Shown: positions 7,586 to 16,907 of the stretch, piece after piece
How positions within the stretch are numbered: the first letter of the stretch is position 1
How the letters are laid out: the number at the start of each line of letters is the position of its first letter
DNA from: Asticcacaulis biprosthecium C19
Lineage (GTDB): Bacteria > Pseudomonadota > Alphaproteobacteria > Caulobacterales > Caulobacteraceae
Direction of reading: 5' to 3'
Length of the DNA: 64,000 bases
Assembly: GCF_000204015.1 (NCBI RefSeq)
Contig: NZ_GL883079.1
Span: 484,516-548,515 of the forward strand
Position numbers and translations under genes: made by a program
Notes under the pieces: generated by a model
Seen by the model: only the letters and a program-made list of their open reading frames with translations
The model's database searches: none
What the model was told of the DNA's origin: nothing

Positions 7586-8914
7586 TTGACCCTTCATGCG
7601 CGTCTGTTGCTGCTGAGTCGCGACGACGGCTGGCTGCAAGGGTTGAGCCGCGATCTGGACCGGCTGGGGACGCGCACACTCTCTGCGGAAACACCCGAAG
7701 CCGCCTGCGCCGCGCTGGCCGATCTCGGGATTGAAGCCGTGCTGGTCAATGAAACCTGCCAAAGGGAATGGCCAGAGGTTCTGGATCAACTGCGCGCAGC
7801 CTGTCAGCCGCGACGGATCGCGGCGATCATGATGCGACACGACGATGACTATGTCATTCCGGCGGGTTGGGACATGGTCTTTACCCGCGATGCCCATCCG
7901 CAGCAGATTTCGCTCAGCGTCGAACACCTGGTGCGCGCCTGCGTCGCAGAAGAAGAGTACGACCTCCGCTGTCAGACGTTTAACAGTGGCGCACAAAGCC
8001 TTGATCAACTTATGAAAACTCAACCCAAACTGAGTTTACTGTCGATCGGTCAACCCGACCCGGAGTTCCTCGCGCTTAGCCACGCCCTGAAGGCCCAGGG
8101 CTGTGATGTGGTCGCCGCACTGTCAAGTTACAGCGCTTTCGACTACCTCCACGACAAGGTCTTTGACGCCGTATTGTTGTGGGGCAGCGATCAGCCGTCG
8201 GAGGCCTTGGCTATCGCTTCGGGCATGCGACGCAATACGCGCCTGTATCATACACCCGTTTTGTTGCGGCTCAACCGCGTCGTGGAACTCGACCTAGGCG
8301 ATGCCTATCTGCGCGGCGTCAGTGACATTGCTAACCCCGCCGCCGGCGTCGGTGAAATCGCGGATCGCCTGGTGCGACTGGCGCGGGTCCATCGCCGCCA
8401 CCTTACCATCCGCAAGACGCTGGAAGCCATGCGTGGCGAATCGCAGATGGACAAGGGCACAGGACTTTTCGGCCGCGACCTGTTTGCCGCTCACCTGGCG
8501 CGCCTCGCCAGGGGCGCCGTCGACCGCCAGCGCCCGATGTGCATCTGCGTATTGAAGATTGCCGATACACCCGACATCGTTCGGGCCCGCCAGAAGAAGA
8601 TGTTTGACCGCGCTGTGCCGCAGATCGGCTCGATGATCGCGCGGCTTGTCCGCGCCGAAGACACGGGCGGCCGTTTGTCCAATGACGTCTTTGCCCTGGC
8701 CCTGCCCGCCACCACACTGAACTCCGCGCGCAATGTCGCAGAGCGCATCTCAGCGGTGATCGGCTGTACCGCTTTCGATTCCGGCCATGGACGCCCACCC
8801 TTTGTGGTCGAGTTCGACGTCGGTGTCGCCGAGATGCGCGCAGGCGAACCGGCCGCCGATGTCCTGATGCGCGCCGCGGCCGCAGCCGACAGCCGCGACC
8901 GCCAAGCGGGCTAG
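7586..8914 (+). CDS. popA: PopA-like response regulator: two receiver-like domains and a degenerate GGDEF c-di-GMP effector domain
   Basis: A 442 aa protein with the PleD/PopA layout. Residues 1-130 are a receiver-like domain, 145-265 a second one (LSLLSIGQPDPEFLALSHAL), and 285-440 a GGDEF-fold domain. The diguanylate cyclase active site is destroyed (SNDVF at 365-369 instead of GGEEF), while the allosteric c-di-GMP I-site R356-A-E-D359 keeps exact spacing. This fits a c-di-GMP receptor rather than an enzyme. In Caulobacter crescentus, PopA helps deliver CtrA to ClpXP at the cell pole. Here the position equivalent to the first-domain phosphoacceptor is Asn55, and the second domain also lacks the Asp (VLLWGSD). 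Translation starts at TTG 7586 behind AGAGGAGCG. The stop overlaps that of mfd. Assignment as PopA is by architecture and is fairly but not fully certain. Confidence 0.75.
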   Translation: MTLHARLLLLSRDDGWLQGLSRDLDRLGTRTLSAETPEAACAALADLGIEAVLVNETCQREWPEVLDQLRAACQPRRIAAIMMRHDDDYVIPAGWDMVFTRDAHPQQISLSVEHLVRACVAEEEYDLRCQTFNSGAQSLDQLMKTQPKLSLLSIGQPDPEFLALSHALKAQGCDVVAALSSYSAFDYLHDKVFDAVLLWGSDQPSEALAIASGMRRNTRLYHTPVLLRLNRVVELDLGDAYLRGVSDIANPAAGVGEIADRLVRLARVHRRHLTIRKTLEAMRGESQMDKGTGLFGRDLFAAHLARLARGAVDRQRPMCICVLKIADTPDIVRARQKKMFDRAVPQIGSMIARLVRAEDTGGRLSNDVFALALPATTLNSARNVAERISAVIGCTAFDSGHGRPPFVVEFDVGVAEMRAGEPAADVLMRAAAAADSRDRQAG

Positions 8915-11900
8915 GCCGCCGCGAGTCGCGCTAGCTCCTTCATGATGATTTCGGCCGCCGCCAAACGTTGAACGGCCTCCGGCCATTCCCCCCTGACCAG
9001 CAGTTTCTGGTCGGGACGCAGCTTCCAGTCATTGGGCCGGCTTTGGATGTTTTTGACCAGACCTATCGGATTGTTGAACGTGTCATTGCGGAAGGTGACG
9101 ACTGCTCCCTTGGGGCCGACATCCAGTTTGGCAACATTGGCTTCCCGGCACAAACCTTTGATTCCAACCACTTTCAACAGCTGCTCAGCCTCTTGTGGGA
9201 TGGGGCCGAACCGGTCGATCAGTTCCGACGCAAGGGCTTCCCGATCGGCCAGCTTTTCCGCCTCGGATACCCGGCGATACAGGGCCAGACGGATGTTCAG
9301 GTCGGGAATATAGGCCTCTGGAATCATGATGGCAGCGCCGGCATTGATTTGTGGCGACCAACTGCGGTGATCCGACAGGTTCTCATCTGATTTCTGGCGC
9401 AACTCGGCGACGGCATCCTCCAACATCTGTTGGTACAGTTCGACCCCGATTTCGCGGATGTGACCCGACTGCTCGTGACCGAGCAGATTTCCGCCGCCGC
9501 GGATGTCGAGATCGTGGCTGGCGAGTTGGAAGCCAGCCCCCAGATTGTCCAGTGATTGCAACACTTTAAGACGTTTTTCTGAAGCGACGCTCAAGGTGCG
9601 GTGCTGCGGCGTTGTCAGGTAGGCAAAGGCGCGCGTCTTGGACCGCCCGACGCGGCCGCGGATCTGGTACAACTGGGCCAGGCCGAACATGTCGGCGCGA
9701 TGGACGATCAGCGTATTGGCGGTTGGCACATCGAGGCCGGATTCGACGATCGTTGTCGACAGCAGGACATCGTACTGCCCCTCATAAAAGGCCGTCATGA
9801 CGTCTTCCAGAGCCGTCGGTGACAACTGACCGTGGCCGATGACAAACCTGATCTCCGGCACCTGAACCCGAAGAAAATCAGCTACATCCGGCAGATCGCT
9901 GAGACGCGGAACCACGTAATAGGCCTGGCCGCCACGGTATTTTTCGCGCAACAGGGCTTCGCGCAGCGCCACCGGATCGTATGGCAGCACATAGGTTCGA
10001 ACGGCAATACGATCGACCGGCGGCGTGGCGATGATCGACATGTCACGAATGCCTGACAGTGCCATCTGCAATGTGCGCGGGATTGGCGTTGCCGACAGCG
10101 CCATCATATGGACATCGGCGCGGAAGGCCTTCAGCTTTTCCTTATGCTTGACCCCGAAATGCTGTTCTTCGTCGACGATAACCAGGCCCAGGTCCTTGAA
10201 GCTGACCTGTTCCGACAGCAACGCATGGGTGCCGATAACGATCTCGATCTCGCCCTTTTTCAGCCCTTCACGCGTTTCGTCGGCGTCCTTACGCCCAACC
10301 AGGCGCGAAAGCTGACGCACGCGCACCGGCCAGCCCTGGAAACGCTGCGTGAAGGTCTTGAAATGCTGACGCGCCAGGAGCGTCGTCGGGCAAACAATGG
10401 CGACCTGGCTGCCGGACATCGCGACCACGAAGGCCGCGCGCAGCGCCACCTCGGTCTTGCCAAAACCGACGTCGCCACAGATCAGGCGATCCATCGGCTG
10501 TCCCTTGGCGAGGTCCTCCAGCACATCCTGGATAGCGTGGAGTTGGTCGTCGGTCTCCTCGTAGGGAAACTGGGCGCAGAATTCGTCGTACAAGCCCGAC
10601 GGAGGATCGATCTGAGCCCCCTCACGAAGGGCGCGCGCGGCGGCCAATTGAATCAGGCCATCGGCCATCTCGCGCAGCTTTTGCTTGGCCTTGGCCTTGC
10701 GGGCCTGCCAACTGGCGGAACCCAGGCGGTCCAGTTGCGCACTGTCACTGTCGGAACCATATCGCGTCAGCAGGTCGATGTTTTCGACAGGCAGGTACAG
10801 TTTCGATTCCGCTGCGTAATGCAGTTCCAGGCAGTCGTGTGGCGCGTCGTTGACACTTAGAGTCTTTAGCCCTTCATAACGCCCAATGCCGTGTTCGATA
10901 TGAACCACCAGATCGCCGGGTGACAGCGATGACGCTTCGGCCAAAAAATTCTGTGCCCGTCGGCGCTTACGCGGGCGAGCTAAACGATCACCTAATATGT
11001 CGGTTTCAGAAATGACCGCCAAAGACTCGGTTTCGAAACCGTGGTCCAGCGGCAGGACCGCCCGCTGGATCGGCTTGGCCTTGGTTCCCGCGACGCCATA
11101 GCTTTGCGCATCGACCCAATTGGAAGCGAGGCGCGGACTGGTGAGGCCGTGATCGGCCAACATGGCAGCCAGTCGGTCCGACGAGCCATCGGTCCACGAC
11201 GCGAAGATGACGCGCTTGCCCTGTTTGGCGAGTGCCTGCGCGTGATCGGCGACCGTCGTAAAGAGGTTCACGCTATCGAGCTTTCGCGCTTCCGCGAAAT
11301 TCCGGCCGGAACGCCCGCCCAGATCGATCGCATCAACCGCTTCCCCTTCAAACGGTTCGAAACGGCGTACTCTGTGCGCCCCCAAGGCAGCCTTCCATTG
11401 GCCGTCATCCAGGTAGAGCCTCTGCGGCGCGATGGCGCGATAGGCCGATCCGCCCTTATCCTTCATCGCCGCGACGCGCAGTTCGTAGGCGTCCCGCACA
11501 GTGTCGGCACGTTCGGCAAAGGCGTTGCCGGCCAGGGCATCGAGCATGACCAGGCTAAGCGGAGGCAGATAGTCGAAAACACTGTCAAGATGGTCGTAGA
11601 ACAGGGGCAGCATATGTTCGACGCCCTGACGACGGATGCCGGACGACAGGGCCGCGTAGACCGGATCATCACCTGCAGCGCCGAACGCCGCCAGATAACC
11701 CTGGCGGAAACGGCTTATGCTGTCCGTATCCATGCGGATCTCCGACACGGCGGTGAAGTTGAGCTGGCTAATCTGTTTGAGCGACCGTTGGGTTTCCGGA
11801 TCGAAACTGCGGATCGATTCCAGACTGTCGCCGAAGAAGTCGAGTCGAACCGGTTCATCAGCCGATGGCGGAAAGACATCGACCAAGCCGCCACGCACGG

Positions 11901-12396
11901 CGAATTCGCCGCGCTCAGCCACGGTGGATACTCGGGTATAGCCGTTGTTGACGAAATAGGCGTCCAGGTCCGTCATGTCGATCGTCAGACCCGGCTTCAG
12001 GCTCAGCCGTCCCTGGTCGACAATCGATCGCGGCGGCACCCTCTGGGCCATGGCCGAGGCCGTCGTCAGAAAAAGAACAGGTTTTTCAGGTCGCTTATCG
12101 CGATAAGCTGAGAGTTGCGACAAGGCGTACATGCGTTGGGCGATGACGCCGGGGGTTGGGCTGAGGCGGTCGTATGGCAGACAATCCCAGGCCGGAAAGC
12201 TCAATATGTCCAGTTCGGGCGCGAAGAATTTCAAGGCCTCCGCAACGGCGTTCATGCGCCCGAAATCGCGGGCAATAAACACACTGACGCCGCCAGCTCT
12301 GGCCAGATCCGCCGCCACCAGGCTTTCATAACCTTCAGGGCTGCCGCTCAGGGTCAGCGAAGACGCACGTCCGGTAATCTCGCTAAGCGTGGTCAT
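8911..12396 (-). CDS. mfd: Transcription-repair coupling factor Mfd
   Basis: A 1161 aa superfamily 2 translocase that displaces RNA polymerase stalled at DNA lesions and recruits UvrA. Visible in order are the UvrB-like N-terminal region (LSFPAWDCLPYDRLSP, with RGGLVDVFPP), the RNA-polymerase-interacting domain (GDLVVHIEHGIGRYEGL, near residue 490), the helicase core with Walker A GDVGFGKTEV near residue 640 and Walker B DEEQHFGV near 739, motif GRVGRSKTRAFAYL, and the C-terminal autoinhibitory TRCF domain. Length is normal. The start overlaps the sdhE stop as ATGA, so the two are coupled. The 3' end overlaps the convergent popA-like gene by four bases. Confidence 0.97.
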   Translation of the reverse strand: MTTLSEITGRASSLTLSGSPEGYESLVAADLARAGGVSVFIARDFGRMNAVAEALKFFAPELDILSFPAWDCLPYDRLSPTPGVIAQRMYALSQLSAYRDKRPEKPVLFLTTASAMAQRVPPRSIVDQGRLSLKPGLTIDMTDLDAYFVNNGYTRVSTVAERGEFAVRGGLVDVFPPSADEPVRLDFFGDSLESIRSFDPETQRSLKQISQLNFTAVSEIRMDTDSISRFRQGYLAAFGAAGDDPVYAALSSGIRRQGVEHMLPLFYDHLDSVFDYLPPLSLVMLDALAGNAFAERADTVRDAYELRVAAMKDKGGSAYRAIAPQRLYLDDGQWKAALGAHRVRRFEPFEGEAVDAIDLGGRSGRNFAEARKLDSVNLFTTVADHAQALAKQGKRVIFASWTDGSSDRLAAMLADHGLTSPRLASNWVDAQSYGVAGTKAKPIQRAVLPLDHGFETESLAVISETDILGDRLARPRKRRRAQNFLAEASSLSPGDLVVHIEHGIGRYEGLKTLSVNDAPHDCLELHYAAESKLYLPVENIDLLTRYGSDSDSAQLDRLGSASWQARKAKAKQKLREMADGLIQLAAARALREGAQIDPPSGLYDEFCAQFPYEETDDQLHAIQDVLEDLAKGQPMDRLICGDVGFGKTEVALRAAFVVAMSGSQVAIVCPTTLLARQHFKTFTQRFQGWPVRVRQLSRLVGRKDADETREGLKKGEIEIVIGTHALLSEQVSFKDLGLVIVDEEQHFGVKHKEKLKAFRADVHMMALSATPIPRTLQMALSGIRDMSIIATPPVDRIAVRTYVLPYDPVALREALLREKYRGGQAYYVVPRLSDLPDVADFLRVQVPEIRFVIGHGQLSPTALEDVMTAFYEGQYDVLLSTTIVESGLDVPTANTLIVHRADMFGLAQLYQIRGRVGRSKTRAFAYLTTPQHRTLSVASEKRLKVLQSLDNLGAGFQLASHDLDIRGGGNLLGHEQSGHIREIGVELYQQMLEDAVAELRQKSDENLSDHRSWSPQINAGAAIMIPEAYIPDLNIRLALYRRVSEAEKLADREALASELIDRFGPIPQEAEQLLKVVGIKGLCREANVAKLDVGPKGAVVTFRNDTFNNPIGLVKNIQSRPNDWKLRPDQKLLVRGEWPEAVQRLAAAEIIMKELARLAAA

Positions 12397-12716
12397 GACT
12401 GGATTTTTTTGTAAGCCGTTTTATAAAACTGATTGAGTTGTTTCATGATTTCGGAGTCGAAGTCAGCCGGAGCCGGTTCACGTTCGATGATCCAGCCGTA
12501 AAGGTCATGATCCGGAACTTCCAACAGCACTTCAAAGATATCGAGGTCGGCGTCGCTCATCCGCCCCAGGTGTTCGTCGGCGAAATGCCCCAGTATGATG
12601 TCGGCTTCCTTGAAGCCGCGGCGCCAGGCGCGAAAGGACAGTTTCTTCAGGCGGGCTTCACGCGCTTCGCTCACGGCGGCAGGTCCTTGTATATTGAGGG
12701 CCTTCTCATAAAGCAT
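12393..12716 (-). CDS. sdhE: FAD assembly factor SdhE (succinate dehydrogenase assembly factor 2)
   Basis: A 107 aa cytoplasmic protein that promotes covalent attachment of FAD to the flavoprotein subunit of succinate dehydrogenase. The diagnostic RGxxE-type motif is present as RRGFKEAD, preceded by KLSFRAW, and the rest matches the five-helix family (GHFADEHLGRMSDADLDIFE, VPDHDLYGWI). It is translationally coupled to mfd downstream and diverges from recG with about 20 bases between start codons. The sdhE-mfd pairing opposite recG is conserved in many alphaproteobacteria. Confidence 0.93.
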   Translation of the reverse strand: MLYEKALNIQGPAAVSEAREARLKKLSFRAWRRGFKEADIILGHFADEHLGRMSDADLDIFEVLLEVPDHDLYGWIIEREPAPADFDSEIMKQLNQFYKTAYKKIQS

Positions 12717-12736
12717 TTTTGGTGCTTGATAAGCCC

Positions 12737-14803
12737 ATGCGTCCGGAAATTTTATTCCCCTACTATGCCGATGTTACGACCCTGAAGGGCGTCGGCCCCA
12801 AACTGGCGCCTGTTCTGGCCCAGCATGTGGGTAGCCATATCCGCGACTTGGCGTTTTTCCTGCCATCCGGCGTGATCAAGCGGCCTCTGGTGCCGTTGAA
12901 CCGCGCGCGAATCGGTGAGGTCCAGACCGTGGCGGTGACGATCGCGGGCTATCCCCCGGCGCCGGCCAAGGGACCGCAGCGAATCGAGACCGTCGACGAC
13001 ACGACCCGGCTGACCCTGGTCTATTTCCACCGCATCCGTGGATTTGAAACCCAGCACCCGGTCGGCTCCAAACGGCTGATCAGCGGAAAGCTGGAAAGCT
13101 TCAATAACCAGTTGCAGATGCCGCATCCGGACTACCTTGTCGATGAGGCCCGCGCTGCCGAAATCCCGGCCTGCGAACCGGTGTATCCGGCGACACTCGA
13201 CCTCGGGTCGCGCACCTTGCGTAAGCTGGTGCAGGGCGCGCTCTCTATCACGCCGGAACTGCCGGAATGGCTGGATTTGGCTATGGTCGACAAATACTTA
13301 TGGCCGTCCTTTCATGCGGCCTTGGCCGCGGCACATACGCCCTTGAGCGAACTCGACCTGGATCCCGATGCCAAACCGCGCCAACGCCTGGCCTATGACG
13401 AAGCCTTGGCACACCAACTCGCACTGAAAGCACGTAAACAGTTCCGTCAGAATACCCCGTCCCGCGTGATCGATCGCCACGCCTGGGCCGACAGGGCCCT
13501 GACGACCCTGCCCTTTGCCATGACGGGTGCCCAAGTCCGCGCCCTAGCCGATATCCGCGGCGATCTGCGGTCCGGACATCGTATGAATCGGCTGGTCCAG
13601 GGCGATGTCGGTGCCGGTAAGACCCTGGTCGCCCTGATGGCAATGATCGATGTCGCAGAAGACGGTTTGCAAAGTGTCCTGATGGCGCCGACCGAAATCC
13701 TGGCCCGTCAGCATTTTGAAAAAAGTCATTCAATTCTGGAGGCTCTGGGTATTTCTTCGACCATTATGACCGGTCGTGACAAAGGCAAGGAGCGTGACCG
13801 AAAGCGCGCTGCGGTGGCCTCGGGTGAGGCTCAGGTGGTCTTCGGTACCCATGCCGTCTTCCAGGAAGGCGTCGATTTCCACAGCCTGCAACTGGCCGTC
13901 ATTGACGAACAACATCGCTTCGGCGTCGGCCAGCGTCAGAAGCTGTTTTCCAAGGGCGAAGCTGTCCATTACCTCTCCATGTCGGCCACGCCGATCCCGC
14001 GTACCCTTGCCCTGACCCAGTACGGTGAAGCGGATCTCAGTATTTTGGACGAGAAGCCGGCCGGGCGTCAGCCCATCCATACCGCTGTGGTGCCGCGCGC
14101 GCGCCTGGCCGATGTCATGCATCGCCTGAAAGGGGCGCTGGCTGACGGTCAACAGGCCTACTGGGTCTGCCCCCTCGTTGAGGACACCGCCGAGTCTGAT
14201 CTGATCGCGGCCGAGAAACGGCACGAAGAACTGCAGGAAGCCCTGGGCATCGAAGTCGGCCTGGTGCATGGCCGCATGCCATCGGAAACCAAAGACAACG
14301 TCGTCACACGATTTGCCGCCGGCGAACTACGGGTGCTGTGCGCTACGACCGTCGTCGAGGTCGGAATCGATGTCCCGACCGCGTCGATCATTATCATCGA
14401 GCAGGCCGAGCGTTTCGGATTGGCCCAACTGCATCAGTTGCGCGGCCGCGTCGGCCGCGGCGCCGCGAAAAGCGCCTGTATCCTGCTGTACGATTCGCCC
14501 CTGTCCAAGAACGCCAAGGCGCGCCTGGAACTGTTGCGTGACACCGAGGACGGCTTCAAAATTGCCGAGATGGACTGGAAGCTGCGTGGCGAAGGTGACA
14601 TCCTGGGCGCCAAGCAATCTGGGTTCCCGGACTACAGGTTCGTCGACCCTGTGCGTCACACAGCGCTGATTGCCCTGGCGGCACGCGAAGCCGTTTACAT
14701 TCTACATCAAGGTGACGCACTCCCTGCGCCGCGACGTAAGGCGATCGAGGTATTAAAACAACTGTTCGACTGGCGGGCTGACGTCGCCGACAAGCAGGAT
14801 TGA
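12737..14803 (+). CDS. recG: ATP-dependent DNA helicase RecG
   Basis: A 688 aa helicase that remodels stalled replication forks and Holliday junctions. The N-terminal wedge (OB-fold) domain begins LKGVGPKLAPVLAQH. Walker A is GDVGAGKTLVAL, Walker B is VIDEQHRFGVGQRQ, the TAT-like motif is LSMSATPIPRTLAL, and motif VI is QLRGRVGRG. The C-terminal part contains the fork-reversal region (MDWKLRGEGDILGAKQSG). ATG 12737 (MRPEILFPYYADV) matches the family start best; TTG 12719, with no clear ribosome binding site, would add six residues. It is divergent from sdhE. Confidence 0.95.
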   Translation: MRPEILFPYYADVTTLKGVGPKLAPVLAQHVGSHIRDLAFFLPSGVIKRPLVPLNRARIGEVQTVAVTIAGYPPAPAKGPQRIETVDDTTRLTLVYFHRIRGFETQHPVGSKRLISGKLESFNNQLQMPHPDYLVDEARAAEIPACEPVYPATLDLGSRTLRKLVQGALSITPELPEWLDLAMVDKYLWPSFHAALAAAHTPLSELDLDPDAKPRQRLAYDEALAHQLALKARKQFRQNTPSRVIDRHAWADRALTTLPFAMTGAQVRALADIRGDLRSGHRMNRLVQGDVGAGKTLVALMAMIDVAEDGLQSVLMAPTEILARQHFEKSHSILEALGISSTIMTGRDKGKERDRKRAAVASGEAQVVFGTHAVFQEGVDFHSLQLAVIDEQHRFGVGQRQKLFSKGEAVHYLSMSATPIPRTLALTQYGEADLSILDEKPAGRQPIHTAVVPRARLADVMHRLKGALADGQQAYWVCPLVEDTAESDLIAAEKRHEELQEALGIEVGLVHGRMPSETKDNVVTRFAAGELRVLCATTVVEVGIDVPTASIIIIEQAERFGLAQLHQLRGRVGRGAAKSACILLYDSPLSKNAKARLELLRDTEDGFKIAEMDWKLRGEGDILGAKQSGFPDYRFVDPVRHTALIALAAREAVYILHQGDALPAPRRKAIEVLKQLFDWRADVADKQD

Positions 14804-14809
14804 TCAGGG

Positions 14810-15931
14810 CTACACGTTGCGGAACGCCGTCCAGCGCACCTGAAAATCTTCCTGAAGATCTCCGTAGAAAAGATTGTAAAAATTCACCTTTCTGCGATCC
14901 TCCCACGTCCCCGCATCGTTGAACGACGGCGATCCCGGTTTGTCGACGACCAAAACGCCACGCACACAGCGCGCGGCGACCTTGCGTGGAATCAATGCCG
15001 GTTCCACCCCCCATTCCAGGCCCGTGGCGTTGGTCGCGCCCAGCGAAATCTTGGCTTCGGCGGCCTCTTCACTGACTCCCCCCAGGATCGGATTGACGCA
15101 AATCGCCTTCTGAGCGTTCAGCGGTTCCAACCGGTCGCCTTCCCAGTAGACGGCCTTTTGCTGGCGTTGCAAAGCCTTGTCCGGTCGGTTGGCTTCAACG
15201 CTGAGATAACTCAGGGCGCAACCGACCTGGCTCCGCGACAGGCAGGCCGGGAAGAACAGTCCCTCGGTGCCGAACTGGCGCTCGGGCACAGACACTTCCA
15301 GCAGATAGGCCGCGACCAGTTGGCTTTTCAACTCGGGATCGGACGCCACCACGTCACGCAGCAATCGCTCGGCCATCAGACCGCCCTGCTCGACCCCGAC
15401 AACGACAAACCCCCGCCCGCCCTTGCGCTTGGTTAGGAACACGCGGAATGCCGCTTCGACGTCGCGATAGGCGAATTGCCGCGCCTCGCGAGCATCTTCG
15501 CGCAGCGTCAGTTGGGTATAGAGGCTCGCCTGGCGATATTTGGGCGCGTAAACATTGCCCATGATGGAAAAGGGGGCCGCGTAGTTCGGCAGGTGGATGC
15601 GATGGACGTCCTCGTCAATCCCCTTGCTGTCGATCCGCCCAAGCCAGTCGCGACCGCCATTGAAGGTCGTGCCGTGAACGAAGAAGACGTCGACCTTGCG
15701 CGGATCTGCATAATAACCCGCTATTTGTGGATTGAGGTACCACGCCGCCGGCTTGGCATAGTCGGGTGCCCTCGGCGGACTATAGACCTGGAAGGGAATC
15801 TTGGGGTCGAGGTAGTTGCGGTGAATATCGTTCTGCAGATACATCCAGGTCAAGGTGACGAAGGCGCCGATCAGCGCCCCGATCACCAGGCTCAGCCTGC
15901 GCTTTTTCAGAATCTGCGTCCACATACTCAT
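14810..15931 (-). CDS. DUF3089 domain protein, membrane anchored
   Basis: A 373 aa protein with one N-terminal transmembrane helix (residues about 14-32) and a large extracytoplasmic alpha/beta-hydrolase-like DUF3089 domain. Family landmarks are VDVFFVHGTTF at 80-90 and a nucleophile elbow region at about 177-184. In relatives the elbow reads like GHSQGS, but here it is GVEQGG, with Glu181 where the serine should be. The domain may therefore be catalytically dead or use a different mechanism. It is convergent with recG and about 50 bases downstream of the acyltransferase gene. No function is established for DUF3089. Confidence 0.85.
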   Translation of the reverse strand: MSMWTQILKKRRLSLVIGALIGAFVTLTWMYLQNDIHRNYLDPKIPFQVYSPPRAPDYAKPAAWYLNPQIAGYYADPRKVDVFFVHGTTFNGGRDWLGRIDSKGIDEDVHRIHLPNYAAPFSIMGNVYAPKYRQASLYTQLTLREDAREARQFAYRDVEAAFRVFLTKRKGGRGFVVVGVEQGGLMAERLLRDVVASDPELKSQLVAAYLLEVSVPERQFGTEGLFFPACLSRSQVGCALSYLSVEANRPDKALQRQQKAVYWEGDRLEPLNAQKAICVNPILGGVSEEAAEAKISLGATNATGLEWGVEPALIPRKVAARCVRGVLVVDKPGSPSFNDAGTWEDRRKVNFYNLFYGDLQEDFQVRWTAFRNV

Positions 15932-15980
15932 CTGGTCGGCAACCTAAGCTCCGCGGATGGGATTGAACAGATTGGCGGCT

Positions 15981-16907
15981 TCAATTTTTGTGACCCGGCG
16001 TTTCCGGCTTATAGGCGTCATTCGGCCAGCGTTTGTGCACCCAGAACCATTCTTCGGGCCGAGAGCGCACGGCCGACTCGATAAACGCGCTGACCTTGCA
16101 CACCGTGGCGTCGATGTCTTCGGACTTGCGGCCGGTATCAACCACGTCGATCGGATCGCACACCGTCACCTTGAAGCGCCCTGCGCCGGTCCGTTCCACC
16201 GTCATCGGTTGCAAAACCGTGCCGAACCGCATAGCCAATCGCGTCGGCCCGGGGGCCGTATCGACTGGCCGGCTGAAGAAAGGCGTCGAAACGCCGCGGT
16301 TGAACTTCTGGTCGTTCATCAACGCCACAGACTCACCGCGCGCCATCCCGGCCAGTAATTCTTTCGCGCCGTCGCCGCCCTTGGGCGCGAACAGACGCGT
16401 GCCATAACGTTCCCGGGCTTTGCGCCAGCGAGCATCGACGTAGGGGTTGTTGGCGGCGCGATACGTCATCTGGCAGATCACGCCGGATTCATTGATGACC
16501 GACGGCATGATTTCCCAGTTGGCGAAGTGCCCGGAAATGAAGACAACAGGTGTTCCCGACGTCTCGATCTCGTCAAGTCGTTCGGCGTTTTCAACGACGA
16601 TTCGACCATTGGCTACGGTGATGCGGTCCATCATGGCGATCTCGGCGAAGGTGCGGCCCAGATTGTCCCACTGCGCTCTCGATACCCGCGCCTTCCAGGC
16701 GCCGTCTTTTTCCGGAAACGCCAGATCGAGGTTGCGGTTGACGACCTTCTGAACCGGAGATATCGGCCCCAGCGCCTTCAACAGGCCCGCGCCGAGATCC
16801 GACGCGACGTCGACCGGAAACATCCGCAACAATCCGACGGTCGCGTCGAAGGCAATCGCCTCGAATCGCCACATCAGGTCCTGCCAGAAACCAACCTTAT
16901 CGCTCAT
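15981..16907 (-). CDS. Lipid A biosynthesis lauroyl/myristoyl acyltransferase (LpxL/HtrB family)
   Basis: A 308 aa inner-membrane-associated acyltransferase. The catalytic HX4E motif is present in SGHFANWE (His127, Glu132), followed by the family blocks ARERYGTRLF, GESVALMNDQKF and FFSRPVDTAPGP. The enzyme transfers a secondary acyl chain to Kdo-lipid A or a related acceptor; which acyl chain cannot be read from sequence. Its start overlaps the stop of the glycosyltransferase as ATGA, so the two form an LPS-related operon. Confidence 0.9.
   Translation of the reverse strand: MSDKVGFWQDLMWRFEAIAFDATVGLLRMFPVDVASDLGAGLLKALGPISPVQKVVNRNLDLAFPEKDGAWKARVSRAQWDNLGRTFAEIAMMDRITVANGRIVVENAERLDEIETSGTPVVFISGHFANWEIMPSVINESGVICQMTYRAANNPYVDARWRKARERYGTRLFAPKGGDGAKELLAGMARGESVALMNDQKFNRGVSTPFFSRPVDTAPGPTRLAMRFGTVLQPMTVERTGAGRFKVTVCDPIDVVDTGRKSEDIDATVCKVSAFIESAVRSRPEEWFWVHKRWPNDAYKPETPGHKN

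Noticed and set aside
12719..12737. TTG 12719 as recG start
   Set aside because: It has no ribosome binding site and adds six residues not typical of the family; ATG 12737 matches the usual N-terminus.
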